From contig NW_024466512.1 of assembly GCF_017591425.1 (NCBI RefSeq), positions 14,015,001-14,079,000 on the forward strand: a stretch of DNA of 64,000 nucleotides, read 5' to 3'. The DNA is from Ochotona curzoniae. Lineage: Eukaryota; Chordata; Mammalia; Lagomorpha; Ochotonidae. The translations under genes and the position numbers were made by a program. Positions 11,055-22,935 of this stretch are shown here, piece by piece. The notes beneath the pieces were generated by a model. That model was not told the DNA's origin and did no database searches. It saw nothing but the letters and a program-made list of their open reading frames with translations. Position 1 is the stretch's first letter, and the number at the start of each line of letters is the position of its first letter.

Positions 11055-11362
11055 AGATTCCTTTTATTGATTTGAAAAGGTAGAGGATTGGAGAGAGGTT
11101 TTCCATCATTTGGTTCACTCCCTAAATGGCTGCAATGACCTGGGCTGGCCCAGGTCAATCCAGGAACCAAGAACTTTGTCTGGGTCTCTCACAAGAGTGC
11201 AGGGACCCAAGACCTGGGCTGTCTTCTACTGCTTTCCCATGCACATTATCAGGAAGTTGAATTGAAAGCAGAGCAGCTGGGACTTGAACGGATCTGTACT
11301 AATATGAGATTCTGGCATTGCAGTTGGTGGATTAACTTGCTACACCATAGGAGTAGTGACCT
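11055..11362 (-). mobile_element. Old C-repeat SINE at the end of an L1 fragment
   Basis: Tail TTTTATTGATTTGAAAAGG, body GGCTGCAATGACCTGGGC, GGGTCTCTCACAAGAGTGC and GGGACTTGAACGGATC; head near 11360. Diverged and CpG-poor. Confidence 0.85.
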
Positions 11363-11364
11363 CT

Positions 11365-13674
11365 GATTATGTATGTTGAACACATGTGCATTCATGTTTG
11401 TGCCTGTACTCCCACGATAGAAAAGCAGAGGGTTATCTGTCACAGTATAGTAGACTTGGGATAGCATTGCATATAAATTATTTCACCAGGAGCAATGCAA
11501 TCATTGCCATAATTTGGTAGAAGTTCTTCTCTGGAATGTTAATAGTACACCCCAAAGTTCTCAATAGAGCTGTGTCTTTTAAAGGAGTCTTAGTGTCATA
11601 GTTTTAGTTTAATATTACCATAGGAAAAAGAAGCTACAACCCATCCATATGTCATGCTGAATAGCTTGGCACTGACATTTCCAAGTAGACAGTGTCAAGA
11701 AGCAGAGTGCTTGCAGTTACATCAAACACCGGGTCTGACTGAACAGCTAGAGAGAATCATCATGCAGAAGGGCAACTCCTATGGAAGGCTGAGGCAAGAT
11801 GAAAGTTGGTCATGAAGGAAACATGGTCAGGCAGCAGAAATGGAACTCTTCTTGATACAGATGTAAACTGGCCAGTGCAGAATGTAGGGCCTATGGGATT
11901 CCAAGTTCCTCTGACCTTGTTTCCATGGAATGGTCAGAGCAGGTTGTGGAAACAAGGAGCAGCACCATGTTACAGAACTATAATGGATCACTGGGAATAG
12001 GAGATGAAGGAGTGAAGGACAATTTTCCACTTTCCTTCACCTGCTGGGTATTGGGCTGGGAGCAGGCAGAGCATTGCCTGCAGGATAAATTGTAATTGCT
12101 GTGGGTGAAGAGAGGAGAGGATGCTGTGGATCTTCTAAATTAAAAAGAAGCCTTTGTGTCGTATTAAAGGCTATTGCTTTTCATTTCCAACTAGTAGCAG
12201 AGAAATGAACTGGGAGTTTCTGCTCTAAGTGGCAGGGTGCTTTTGGAGTAATTGGTCATCATTATCTTGTTTACATACAAAGGATGAATAGTAAACATAT
12301 GAAAAGTTGACTTTGACGAAGGAAAATGTTCTTACCATTCTGTGCACATTATTCATTTATCTCATGACACAGTGTTTCATGGATTGCAGAGGAAAACGGG
12401 CTGAAACTGCTCACGTGTAATAACACCTCTTAGGTTAATGGGTTAAATGACCTTGTTCTCTTCCATACATGCTAGGTTGAGTAAATGTGCAGTCAATTAT
12501 TGAAGTCAATGACCTGATTTAAACATAGACTTGGGAACAGGCTGGGAGTGGGTGGTGGATTCAAGATGTGAGTTTTCCCAGCTTTGATGGTGAAGGATCA
12601 ACTTAGTGTTCCCCTCACTGCCAGTTCCAGAGACAATGGTTGACAGCTCGTTTGTGGCCACACAACTCGTTAGTGCATAGTAGGTCCAAGGCCTCGCTAC
12701 TCACCTACTGCTCATACGATTTTCTGTTTCACTTCGAGCCAGAATACCTGACCTTGGCAATGCAAAGCACTGCGCAGCAGCCCCTGAATCTATAAAGTGG
12801 AGATGGGGATGTTTCTTTTATTGAATCTTCTTCAACGGGAATTCTGGCACAGATAGGAGATAAGCAAACAGTTTGGAAACTCTAAGTCATTGTTCAAATG
12901 TAAAGATACTGAGTGTTGATTTGCAGAGTACCTCACTGTCTCCCAGACTCCAGAATAAGTGCTTATTCGGCTAGATTGCTTATCAAATTAACTTTCCTTT
13001 CAGGGGTTTCTCTTTGAGGAGAACATATTCTTTCTGATGTTGGATGTGGAGCCGTTTGGGAACAGTTGTGCTCTGCTGAGAACAAGTGTCTCTTTTTGGA
13101 AAGTCAGGTGTTGAGTTAATGATGCATCAAAGGCTCTTGTCAGCACTCACGGGAGTTTTTGTATCAGAGAGAGGTAGAGAGAGCAGCCTGTTTTCAGCAT
13201 TCGATTCTTACACCAGTGAGTGAGGCATCACATGAAAATCCCCAAAACAGGCCAACATTTCTTCATGTTTTCCCTGGCAAGGATGCCAAGGAGGAGCTGC
13301 ACTGATTTACCCTTGTCTCATAAGAAAAGGGAGCTGCCTCCCAGGCTAATGAGTTCTCATTCCCTCTTGAGCTAAGAGTCAAAGACCAAAGAACTTTAAC
13401 TTCATTGATTGCCATGTCAGAGAATGATTGTGGACTTTGACCTTGGGCACTGTATTTGCTCTGACTTGAAGGTAGTGTGAAACAGGAAGAGGCTTTGGGG
13501 ACCAGAAGGATTGGAGGCTGCTTGAATCAATTGGTTAGATTTCTTCTCTCTCTTCAACTGCTAGAAGCCTGAGAGCCAGATATGTGATAAGAACCATTCA
13601 CAAGAACTGGCAGAGGGGACTGACTGCTATGGGTCAGGTGTGCCCATGAGAATTCGGTTGAAATTTAATCCCTG
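11365..13674. other. Unassigned 2.3-kb stretch
   Basis: No gene or convincing repeat. A weak MIR-like resemblance at about 12,640-12,720 (GTGGCCACACAACTCGTTAG) was not strong enough to annotate. Open frames of about 64 codons near 11,806-12,030 lack features. Confidence 0.4.
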
Positions 13675-13965
13675 TGGGATAGTCGCATGTTATTTAACAG
13701 TGGAGGTGACACGTTCTGAGAAATGGTTTAGGCAATTTTGTCATTGTAAACACCGTAGGGTGTGCAGAAACACAGCTATATATGTAGTAATGCCATGCAG
13801 TCACTCAGTAAAATCGAGACATGATAAATACAGATATAGGAGGCTATGGGGTAGTACCTTGGTTGACTTTTACAGTAAGTATTTTTTTTAATAAGTACAA
13901 GGATTACACTCCAAAGTAATGCTTAAAATGTAGTAAATGCACAAATCAGTTACAGTAATTTCTTA
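13675..13965 (+). mobile_element. Old mammalian DNA-transposon-type repeat
   Basis: CGTTCTGAGAAATGGTTTAG, GCAATTTTGTCATTGTAAAC, ACAGTAAGTATTTTTTTTA and TTACAGTAATTTCTTACC follow the order of a mammal-wide interspersed repeat that I recall in the human genome, likely a Tigger-type relative. The family name is uncertain. The 83-codon open frame inside it is incidental. Confidence 0.5.
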
Positions 13966-14004
13966 CCATTATGAAGAATTAAAGGGGTCAGGATTGTTTT
14001 TTTA

Positions 14005-14338
14005 TAAAATTTCTTTTAAGATTTATTTTCATTACAAAGTCAGATATACAGAAAGGAGGAGAGACAGAGAGGAAGATCTTCCCTCCAATGATTCACTCCC
14101 CAAGTGACTGCAATGGCCAGTGCTGTGCCTATCCGAAGCTGGGAACCAGGAAACTGTTCCGGGTCTCCCACAGGGATGCAGGGTCCCAAGGCTTTGGGCC
14201 GTCCTTGACTGCTTTCCCAGGCCACAAGGAGGGAGTGGGATGGGAAGTGGAGCTGCCAGGATTAGAACTGGCGTCCGTATGGGATTCCAGCTCATTCAAG
14301 GCAAAGACTTTAGCCACTAGGCCGCGCTAACAGGCCCT
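14005..14338 (-). mobile_element. C-repeat SINE, relatively young
   Basis: Well-preserved minus-strand copy: tail AAGATTTATTTTCATTAC, GGAGGAGAGACAGAGAGGAA, GATGCAGGGTCCCAAGGC, B-box region GATTAGAACTGGC, and head GGCCGCGCTAACAGGCCC. AGGATTGTTTT (13,990) and AGGATTATGTTTT (14,340) are possible flanking repeats. Confidence 0.93.
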
Positions 14339-14344
14339 AAGGAT

Positions 14345-14650
14345 TATGTTTTAGTAGATTAAGCCACCATCCACGGCACCAGCATCCCATGTGAGCACTG
14401 GAGTCTCTGCTCCTTTAACTCCTTGCTAATTTACATGCAAAAGCAGCAGAATACGGCTCAGGTGCTTGGTCCCCGGCACCCATGTGGGGATCCAAGTAGA
14501 GTTCCAGGCTCTTGGTTTTGATCCGACCTGGACCTGGCCATTATGGCCATCTGGGGAGTGAACCAATGGATAGAAGAGCTAGCGCTTGTGCCTTCTGTCT
14601 CTCCCTATCTTCCTTCTCCTGCCCCCTCAAATAAATGAATCTCTTTATAT
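14345..14650 (+). mobile_element. Old C-repeat SINE
   Basis: Plus-strand copy with GATTAAGCCACCATCCACGG, GGCACCCATGTGGGGATCC, ATCTGGGGAGTGAACCAATG and tail CAAATAAATGAATC. It directly follows the minus-strand SINE at 14,005-14,338. The head is incomplete. Confidence 0.85.
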
Positions 14651-14671
14651 AATAGATAAATCCTAAAAAGA

Positions 14672-14972
14672 AATGGGGATAGCATTGTGGTATAGTGGGT
14701 GAAGTCACCACCTGCAGTGCCAGGATCCAATATGAGAACAGGTTCTAGTGTCAGCAGTTTCATATCTTATCCATCTCCCTGTTAACACATTGGGGGAAAG
14801 AAGTAGAAGATTATTTACTTGGACTACTGCTTTGCACATGGGAGACCCAGATGAAGCCTCTGGCTTCTGGCCCAGCCCAGCCCTGTCCTTGAAGTCATCT
14901 GAGAAGTAAACAGGCAGGTGGAAGATAGGTTTTTCCCTTTCAGTCTGTCACTCTTCCAAATAAATAAATGTT
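14672..14972 (+). mobile_element. Old C-repeat SINE
   Basis: Head GCATTGTGGTATAGTGGGTG, body CATGGGAGACCCAGATGAAG and GGCAGGTGGAAGATAGG, tail CAAATAAATAAATG. Third member of the 14.0-15.0 kb SINE cluster, in the same orientation as the second. Confidence 0.87.
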
Positions 14973-15229
14973 CAGAAAAACATATATGCCTGGTTGTGTG
15001 TGGTGCTTCTGTGACGGCAAAATGGGTGTGTATAATCCAGCATCGCAGTATCTGCTGCAACTTGATGACAGATCTGATGCCACTAGCTGATGAGCAGTTT
15101 TCAGCTACAGCTTGATTTGGTGGTATCATTGAATTTGCATCTGCAATTGACCAAAGTGTCAGAACGAAGCTCATGACTATCTTGAAGCAGTGGAAAATTA
15201 ATCTTATTTTGCACCTTGGGAGGTAGGAC
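14973..15229. other. Unassigned sequence before a MaLR LTR
   Basis: Not recognised. The minus-strand 153-codon open frame at 14,824-15,285 joins parts of the SINE, this segment and the LTR, so it is not a gene. Confidence 0.4.
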
Positions 15230-15492
15230 TTCCAGGTTAAATGAAGTCGTGGGTGTGTTTCTGGGGTGTTCCGTACGTTAGACACATTATTAGTGGAGAA
15301 AGACCCAAGTTAACAAGGTAGTCCCATCTTGCCATGTGGTGCCCTGCACCATTGTAAGACTGAGATTTCATCAACAAGAGTGACCTCATCACATGCAACA
15401 GTCAGGTTGAACTTTCTATCCTTTAGCACCATGCACATTAAGCCTTTATTCTTTATGAATTGTGTTTTCACATAGCAGCAGAAAGGGGATTA
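15230..15492 (+). mobile_element. ERVL-MaLR LTR, 3' part
   Basis: CATCTTGCCATGTGGTGCCC, CATGCACATTAAGCCTTTA, TTCTTTATGAATTGTG and CATAGCAGCAGAAAGGGG correspond in order to the 3' half of MST/MLT-type MaLR LTRs. This ancient non-coding fossil has no internal region visible. The subfamily is not resolved. Confidence 0.6.
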
Positions 15493-15807
15493 AGAAAGGG
15501 ATTAACTCTAAGTGGTTTAAAAATGTAACTGTATGATGGGAAACTCCTAAACTTCTCAAGGAAAACTCAGGAGAAAGCTGCTTTATTTCTCTTGGCAATG
15601 TTGTTTTCTGTGTGACTGGGATAACAGCAGCACAGGAAACAGTCTAAAATAACAGTTGGGTTTATATAACACTAAGAACGATTATGTGCAGCAAAGGAAG
15701 CAGTCTGCTCAATCGATGTGAATATCCCAAACCAAACCATTTGCCAGGGTAGATCCTTACAGAATGCCAATGTTATCTAAGGCTTGCCATTTCTTAATTA
15801 GGTAAGA

Positions 15808-16105
15808 GCAGCTAGCTCTGTGGCATACCAGGTAAATATCACACTAATAGTGTTGGCATCCAATGTGGGCCACTTAGGTTCATGTCCTGGATGATCTACT
15901 TCCATTCCAGCTCCCTGCTAACGGTCTGGGAAAGTAGCAGGGGAATGCTCAAGGCCTTGGGCCCCTATATCCACATGGGAAACCTAGAAGAAGCTCCTGG
16001 CTTTAGAATGGTCCAGCTCAGGTCATTGTAGCCATTTGGGGAATGAACCAGTAGATGGAAGATCTGTTCTTCAAACTTTGCTTTTCAAATAGATCTTAAG
16101 AAAAA
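15808..16105 (+). mobile_element. Old C-repeat SINE
   Basis: Head CTAGCTCTGTGGCATACC, body TGGGCCACTTAGGTTCATG, ATCCACATGGGAAACC and TTTGGGGAATGAACCAGTAG, short A-rich end near 16,100. Strongly diverged. Confidence 0.82.
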
Positions 16106-16957
16106 ATGAGCCAATTAGCCACTTTAGGAAAGGTGGGAATTGTGAGATGTCAATACAGGGGAAAACTCAGAATTACTTAGGAGACTAGTAGGACAAGAAA
16201 GTTAGAAAATAAGTAGGAGAAAGATATGTGGAACCCAGGTGGGCAGGCTGGATGCTGGAAAGTTGAATGAAAGGAAGGCATGTTTCATCCTTTGCTCTAG
16301 GACCTTGTTCTTTGCTTGCTCGGAGTTTGACTGGAACTTCTAGGGATGCACTGAACTTTTCTACCAGCAGAGTGTGGTGGTTGAGCTTGCAGTTGAATAA
16401 ATGACTCAACCTGTGAATGCCAACTTGAACTCTAGGTCTGTCCTTCAAGGGATAATAAATTTCATTAAGTTGGGTCATCTAGGTGTTTAATACATAGACA
16501 TTCTGTTCTTTGAAAACAATGCCCGCTTGCAGAGAAACCTTTAAGAAAGGTGGGACTTCTGGGAACCCACAAAGAAATGGCATAACGGATGGATAGAAAA
16601 CACTATTTTTAGCATTAATGATTACCACTGACCACCATTCAAAAGCCTTTCTGTAATTAATCCATTTGGAGACAAAACTTTGGACTCCAGTGACTTTTCA
16701 GCAGAAATGTCAACTTTCTCATTTTCCTCCTGATGAGTAGCAATTCTAATTACAAAATATTCTGAGAATATTGCCGACGTTATTTTAGAAATGGAACTTT
16801 AAAAATGATTTTGATGGAACTCCAATGCTGCTTTCCTTGCATCATTAGCCTCTTCCTTTGTAAGCCTGAGTTAGCATACAAAATAGAATGGAAACGAAAC
16901 CCAGAGGAAGTAAAAGATGTGCTAAGCCAACATCTTTATCCATTGGCAATAGAATTA
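16106..16957. other. Unassigned stretch
   Basis: No gene, RNA or repeat recognised. Confidence 0.4.
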
Positions 16958-17268
16958 AAGTCTTTCTATTTGAAAGAGAAGCATGAGAAATAGGGTGAGG
17001 GAAAAAGCAAACCAGAGTTTTCATCTGTAGCTTCATTCCCTAAATGCCTACAACATTTGGGGTTTGACCAGGCAGAAGCCAAAAGCCTGGAATTGAGCCC
17101 AGGTCTCCCACATAGGTGCCAGGGACTCAACTACTTCATTCATCACCACCTGCCTCCCAGGGTGTGCATTTACAGGAAGCTGGACTTAGAAGCTGAACTG
17201 AGGCACTTCATTATGGGATGGGAGTTTCCTGAGCGGCATCGTAACTGTGGTGCCAAATACCTTCCCCA
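16958..17268 (-). mobile_element. Old C-repeat SINE
   Basis: Tail-side TCTTTCTATTTGAAAGAG, body CCTAAATGCCTACAACAT, CCAGGTCTCCCACATAGG and ACAGGAAGCTGGACTTAG, head near 17,265. CpG-poor. Confidence 0.8.
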
Positions 17269-18599
17269 ATAGTGGAACTTGATGTTGCTGGTGCTGCAAC
17301 AGGCTGGAAAAGCAGTCCCTGGAGAACTCAGTGCTACTAATGAACATCTCTCTTTATAAAGTTTTTTCATGTTTTGAAACAGATAACTATTTTTTGGTAC
17401 ACTGGTTAACAATGTAACTGACTAGTTCTACAACAGACCAATTTTATTATACATTTGGGGACATAGAGTGCATGGGTTCATGAAAAGAAATATCACAGAG
17501 AAAGGGAAAATTTATCCAAGTTTAGAATGTGATTGAAAGGAGAGTTCATTTTATATCATAATTTAAATATGTTACCAGCATAAATAATGGGGGTTACTAA
17601 AGACCTGTCTTGGAAATTCAATCCAAATAGTGATTGCCTCTAGTTGAAGGGCTTTTACTCAGTTGGTCTCAGTGCGCTGTCCTGTGTAGCAAGCAGGTGT
17701 CAGCATGGGATGACGTGCTCAAGAAGAGCTTACTGAGGGGACTCAAGAATCCTGAGACAATTGGATGATGCCTGTACCATGGCTTGCTTGCATAGGTGTA
17801 CCTAAAAAACAACTGAGGGATGTCAACTCATTGGGGTTACTACCCCTTCCCAAATCTCTTTCCCCTACTGATTTCTCCCCACGCTATTGCAGTACTACTG
17901 TCATAAAAGTACTAAGTCAGTGATTCTGCTCTTTAGGCTGTTCAAGTGTATCCTGACATTGTTGGCATGGACAATGGCAGAGTTCAGCATCCTATTGTCA
18001 AGACATTTAAGTTTCATTGGGAGTCAGTCCATCTTTGATCTGGAAGCAGTGATGTGTCTTACATTGTATCTTCACATCTGGACATGATAGTCACTGTTTT
18101 AATCCGTTCTAAATCTCAGAAGATGAATGCCATTGGGTATGGAAATGGTTTCACTTGATGCATTTCTGAATCTTTGCCTTGTTAGCATTCTGAGTGAACC
18201 TTTTAGATAAAAAGCTCTTAGTGGGAAATCAGAAGGCTGTTATTATGCTGCCTTTAAATCTTTCCTCCTTTCCTGTTTCAATTTAGAGATTTTAAATGCC
18301 CTCTTGTTTCTACCCCTTGGTTTGTTTCGCTTTTATCTTGCTAAAGGGAGTAGCTGTTTAGAAGGTAAGAAATAAATCAATGGGTGATTTCTTCACCATT
18401 TGATTGTTTCCTTAAAGCAGATAAGAAATGGAAAAAAAGTGAGTGTGCCGTTGCTTTGGTTATGAGTTGAAAGTTTAGAGTAACTCTGATTTTAACAATA
18501 GAGAATAAAATTCTTTTTTAATGCAGAGAAAAAAATTATAGAAATAATCTAAGCTGTTTTACACACACACATACTCACACAAGTGGGTGAAATTCAGCA
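17269..18599. other. Unassigned 1.3-kb stretch
   Basis: No gene or confident repeat. A short interrupted (AC)n sits at about 18,560-18,582. Confidence 0.4.
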
Positions 18600-18690
18600 A
18601 AACCAGGTATCTTTTCCAAGGTCACATGGCCAGGTGGCCATGACCCTGGGTCTGCTCCTGCCAAGTGAGACACTGCTGACTCACAGTGGT
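18600..18690 (-). mobile_element. MIR fragment
   Basis: TTTTCCAAGGTCACATGGCC and CCTGGGTCTGCTCCTGCC resemble the reverse complement of the MIR core. Short and weak. Confidence 0.4.
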
Positions 18691-19384
18691 GTAAATTTTC
18701 TATTTGTTTGTTGGGGTGTTCTTGCCATTCCCCCAACTCCTTAACCTCCTCAGGTCTCACTTCTGTTCCCATCTCTGTCCTGTTTTGCAATGGTCCAGCT
18801 CTAGTCTTACGCTGGCCTCTGACTCTGGAGATCCTTTTAAGGTACCATCCATGTCTTCTGCTTCACAGAGGGCTCCCTGGCTCCAGTTGCAGCCCTGCAG
18901 AACCTGTGCCCGAGTTAGACCCCCCAGCTCCTGCCCTAGCTGTGCTATCAAAGTTCAAACCTGGGTTCCCTCCAGTACCCAGTTAGTTTGATTGGCATGT
19001 AAATTGATAGACACTGTGACTTTGGCATACAAATGAAAATTCCCTCTCTCTCCATCTCGTATTCTGACATTCTTCATGACTTGTCATTTTTTTCTTTCGA
19101 AATTTGATGAAAAGCATCTGTGAGCAGGGTTGTCCTGAGAGAAAATTGTGTTAGATCTGCTAATGCATTCGGGTGTTAAAAATCCTCCCTGCAAATGTGC
19201 GATTTTTAAGTCTGAAAATTCCATTACTCCTAAGAATGATCTGGGTAATGAAAATGTTCAGGCAGTTTGAAAAGTTAGCGAAGTAAATGTGTCCAATTTG
19301 AGCCATCTGAGACACCGTCAAATCATAACATTTAAGACAGGTTTTATTTTTTTTTTCTACTCTTAGGTATAATGCGTGCTTAAA
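18691..19384. other. Unassigned stretch
   Basis: A C-rich part at 18,700-18,990 has 64- to 95-codon frames in several phases on both strands, a composition effect. No gene is supported. Confidence 0.35.
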
Positions 19385-19535
19385 GACATTTGAATTTGAA
19401 CAAGACCTGGATTTGAATCCTAACTTTATTGCTTGTTGCTTGGGTGGCCTAGCATGCATATCAAGCCCTTCTGAAGGTTCATTTTCACATTTGTGAAATG
19501 AAGGCAAAAATACCTGGGTCAGTGGATGACTCCAA
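19385..19535 (+). mobile_element. MIR fragment
   Basis: GACCTGGATTTGAATCCTAA, then TTTTCACATTTGTGAAATG, match the tRNA-like B-box side and core of MIR in order. Ancient. Confidence 0.6.
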
Positions 19536-19980
19536 AGGTCGTGAGCGCTTGTTGCTATTCCTTTCCACACTAAAGTTTTACAGTCATTTCTTTTGATTAT
19601 TTTTCTGAGTATTTTTTACGTGTGGTATACCCCATCATTAGTAATCAGTGACCATTCGCATTTTCTTTGAGAAATGGCCACTAATAGTATAACATGTGTT
19701 TACATTTATAGCACTAACATTAAGCCTAATTTCTCAACCTACCTTAAGCACTTAACCTGATATGCACAAACAGATCAAATATAACATGTTCATGGACATA
19801 CATGTCTGTTATATATGCCCTAACATATTCTAACTGGGAAAATTGAGTCACCACAAACTAAGTTACCCAATAAGGGGTGACTTTAATTAGTTAATATTTA
19901 TGAAACACCTGCTACATACTCATCACTGCACAATAGATAATGTCCATTATTGTATGATGAGCTGTTCTACTTTGTCTCTT

Positions 19981-20310
19981 TTCTTTTTAAAGATTTATTA
20001 TTATTATTATTTTATTGGAAAGGCGAATATACAGACAGGAGAGACAGAGAGGAAGATCTTCCATCCAATGATTCACTCCCCAAGTGAGTGCAACGGCCGA
20101 TGCTATGCCCATCCAAAGCCAGGAGCCTCTTCCGGGTCTCCCACGCAGGTGCAGGGTCCCAAAGCTTTGGGCCGTCCTCTACTGCTCTCCTGGGCCACAG
20201 GCAGGGAGCTGGAAGGGAAGCGGGGCTGCCAGGATAGAACCGGCGCCCATATGGGATCCTGGGCGTGCAAGGCGAGGACCTTAACCACTTGCGCCACCGC
20301 GCCGGGCCCC
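19981..20310 (-). mobile_element. Young C-repeat SINE (subfamily A) with target duplication
   Basis: Near-intact minus-strand copy. Tail includes (ATT)n at 19,996-20,012. GGAGAGACAGAGAGGAAG and GTGCAGGGTCCCAAAGC follow, and the head is CGCCACCGCGCCGGGCCCC. Flanks TCTACTTTGTCTCTT (19,966-19,980) and TCTACTTTGTATCTT (20,311-20,325) differ by one base. CpGs are retained. The 176-codon frame at 19,900-20,430 reads through the SINE and is not a gene. Confidence 0.95.
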
Positions 20311-20549
20311 TCTACTTTGTATCTTAGGTTGGTTTCTTCATTCTTTCCAGTGATGCCACCTTTATTGCTATTATCTGTACCTCTTACTCTTATCTACAGA
20401 TTCAAATCTTGTGCTACGATATTCGAGTAGCTTTACAGATCCAAGCATAGCTACTTTCCCACTTAATCATTGCTTTTCTCCTAGAGATTCCACATTCAGT
20501 GTACATATAGCTTTGACACTGATTTCAACCATGCAATAGTTTGCTATAA

Positions 20550-21070
20550 TTCATTTAAAAATACTGTCTGAGCATCTACTATCAACTTTTCTTTTTATCT
20601 GCTGGAAGTACATGTTATAGACAAGCTACTCAAGCTTCCTGACTCTTGGAACTTACCATGTGGGAGACAAGTTAAATATATATACATATACAGTTGCGAA
20701 TTTTAAAGTAACAGTGAAAGCATGAAGACCGGAGGCTACTTTTGAATAGGTAATCAGGGACATAATTTCTAAGGAAGTAACACTGCAGAGCAAGCCTGAG
20801 TCAGCCATGAGAACGAGTGGGGTAGGGGTGCATTCCTAGTGGAGTGGGGATTGTAAGCACAAGGCTGTACACACCAAGGAGCCAGATGTGTCTGAAAAGC
20901 AATAGAGTGGACAGCGCGATTGAAATCTAGAGGAGTGACAGTGAGCAGAGAGAATGTCAGATGATCCGGACCTTTGAACAAGAGAAGGGTTTAAATTTTA
21001 TCATGAGTAATAAGTCATGGAGAACAAAGGAGGGAGTTTCATAGAGCTGTAAAAAGATGTTGATTCCCTC
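20550..21070. mobile_element. L2-like ancient LINE fossil
   Basis: GAGCATCTACTATCAAC, CTTGGAACTTACCATGTGGG and AGACAAGTTAAATATATATA, then CACTGCAGAGCAAGCCTG and TTTGAACAAGAGAAGGGTTT, follow the order of a mammal-wide ancient repeat that I associate with L2. Family and orientation are remembered, not searched. Confidence 0.5.
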
Positions 21071-21639
21071 TGGTTTTGACTGGTGAGTTCTCATGCAACT
21101 CTAAAGCCACCCCTCTAAGCTCTCACGTCCCTCCTCTTAAACAACAGTGAGGTTTCGCTCAAGCCTTACCATGCTGCCCTGTAATGTTGTGTCTGATTCT
21201 TTCATTGAATTCTCAGTTCCCCGAGAACAGTGACTTTCCTCTTCACCCTTGTTGACCAGAGCCTGACAGAGTAGGGCTTGCTTGGGTAATGCTTCCTGGC
21301 TCAGGAGATACTATATCTTAACAATGTTTTTGTAAAATGGAAAGTTAGCACCTCAGTTAGAGATCAAAAACATCCAGAGATGTTTCAAGAATGCAGACTT
21401 ACATACCGCAGATGATTCTCATGAACACAAATGTAAGGCACACATAAAGCAGGCCATTATTCGTTCAATAAGCAATTATTTGAACATGTACTATACATCA
21501 GGGTCTTTCTTCCTAGCAATACAGTAACAGGTGCTCAGTTTGTCACCCATTGATTCCCAGACTCAGTCTCAGGGATGAGCCATATTTCATGGATTGTAAA
21601 TGAAGATTAAGCAAGCTATGGTGGGAATGAGCCCAAACC
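21071..21639. other. Unassigned stretch
   Basis: No gene. TCAATAAGCAATTATTTGAA at 21,467 resembles another L2-type fragment, too short to annotate. Confidence 0.35.
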
Positions 21640-21945
21640 CAAATCCTATTTTATTAGAAAAAAACCCAAAACCTGAAGTTATGTTATTTGAAAATTTTCC
21701 ATCTGCTGGCCCACTTTCCAAATGCCTGTAACCATCAGGCCTGGACCAGTCTCAAGCTAGGAGCCAGGAAACCAACCTAACTAGATGACACAGACGCAGT
21801 TGTTTGTGTTATGACTGCTGCTTTCCAGGGCAGTTACAGGAAGCTGGAATTTAAGTGGAGCTGAGACTCAGGCCAACTCACATTGACGTGGGATGCAGGC
21901 ATCCCTGGCAGCATTCTAACCACTGAACAGAATGCTCACTGCATT
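21640..21945 (-). mobile_element. Old C-repeat SINE
   Basis: Tail-side TTATTTGAAAATTTTCCATC, body CAAGCTAGGAGCCAGGAAAC and AGGAAGCTGGAATTTAAG, head region CATTCTAACCACTGAACAG. Confidence 0.82.
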
Positions 21946-22130
21946 TTGACAGGGTCAAATATGTATTATGAAAGTCACAAGTCCTAAATACATTTTATGA
22001 TGTATTGTGACACAGTGGTGAGGATTTGGACAAACTGATATCTACCCACTGTCTGGTATGACTTCAGGCTGCCCTAAAAGGGTATGATATTTCCTCATCA
22101 GAGGCATGAGAGGACATCGGTTTAAAGTGT

Positions 22131-22376
22131 TCATTGAATGTGTTGGACATCAGTCTCAAAACTTCCCAAAAGGATAGGCAGCCCCTTCCTGTAGACTTTT
22201 GCCATGTGGCCCAAATCCTTTGGAGAAGGTAGGATGATGTCCAGGTGTTGGCAGTAAGACTTCTTACGATAAAGGATGCCTGTTATCACCAAGCCTCCAT
22301 TGTCATAAGGAAGGCTGTGCACTAAATTGAGCTCCACCTTGTAATAAGTGCAGATAACACCTGCCAGGTCCCCATG
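22131..22376 (-). other. Stop-free minus-strand frame, nature unknown
   Basis: Reading leftwards from about 22,376, 82 codons are open before a TGA at 22,131-22,133. The peptide contains SLPYDNGGLVITGILYRKKS and ILPSPKDLGHMAKVYRKG, plausible-looking but not recognised. No ATG opens it; the preceding in-frame stop is a TAG. An acceptor-like site (TTATCTGCACTTATTACAAG) lies inside. It does not coincide with a repeat I know. Chance is a fair explanation at this length. Confidence 0.15.
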
Positions 22377-22844
22377 CTAAGAGCTGGAAGTGGTTCACTG
22401 GCTCGTTCAGAGTCATGAGCCTTCTTTTTTCTAATGAATCATTCAAAATTTAGCTAAACATTTTTATCAGCACAATCATATGCCAACCTGCGTAAGAAAT
22501 GTTCTGCCAACTACCAAATGTGATCAGCTTGCTAACTCCTGAGATGGAGCCCTAGCACCCTAGTCTTAGAATAACCAAACAACTGTGACTCAGAACTCCT
22601 TAGTGCATTTGGTCAACTTCCCATGACCTAGAGAATCCAAGAGTCTTCTCTAACGGAAGGCTACTAGGAGTTCTGGTTGGGGCTTAAACCTCCCTGTCTA
22701 GGCTAGCATTTGGATCAGGCTCAGAAGCTGTTCAGGGTGAGACTCCAAGATGTATGGCCCTGGGTAAGGGTTTTGCTTGCTGACAAAGTGTGATGCAGTC
22801 TGGAAGGCTGAATCAGATCATTACTATTTTATTTTCTATATAGA
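22377..22844. other. Unassigned stretch
   Basis: No gene or repeat recognised. Confidence 0.4.
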
Positions 22845-22935
22845 TTTGTGTTTCTCAGATACAACACAATTTCCCAGAAAGCTTGTTAATGACAGTCTGG
22901 GAAACATCCCTAGAGATTTCAATTTCAATCAAATT
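22845..22935 (+). mobile_element. MER5-like hAT fragment
   Basis: GTTTCTCAGATACAACACA, CCCAGAAAGCTTGTTAATG and CCTAGAGATTTCAATTTC resemble a MER5A-type element. A SINE tail begins directly after it. Confidence 0.5.

Noticed and set aside
14824..15285. 153-codon minus-strand open frame
   Set aside because: It spans the edge of a SINE, an unassigned segment and part of a MaLR LTR, and has no domain.
19900..20430. 176-codon plus-strand open frame
   Set aside because: Most of it is a reading of the antisense of a young SINE; the same frame recurs in other SINE copies. Not a gene.
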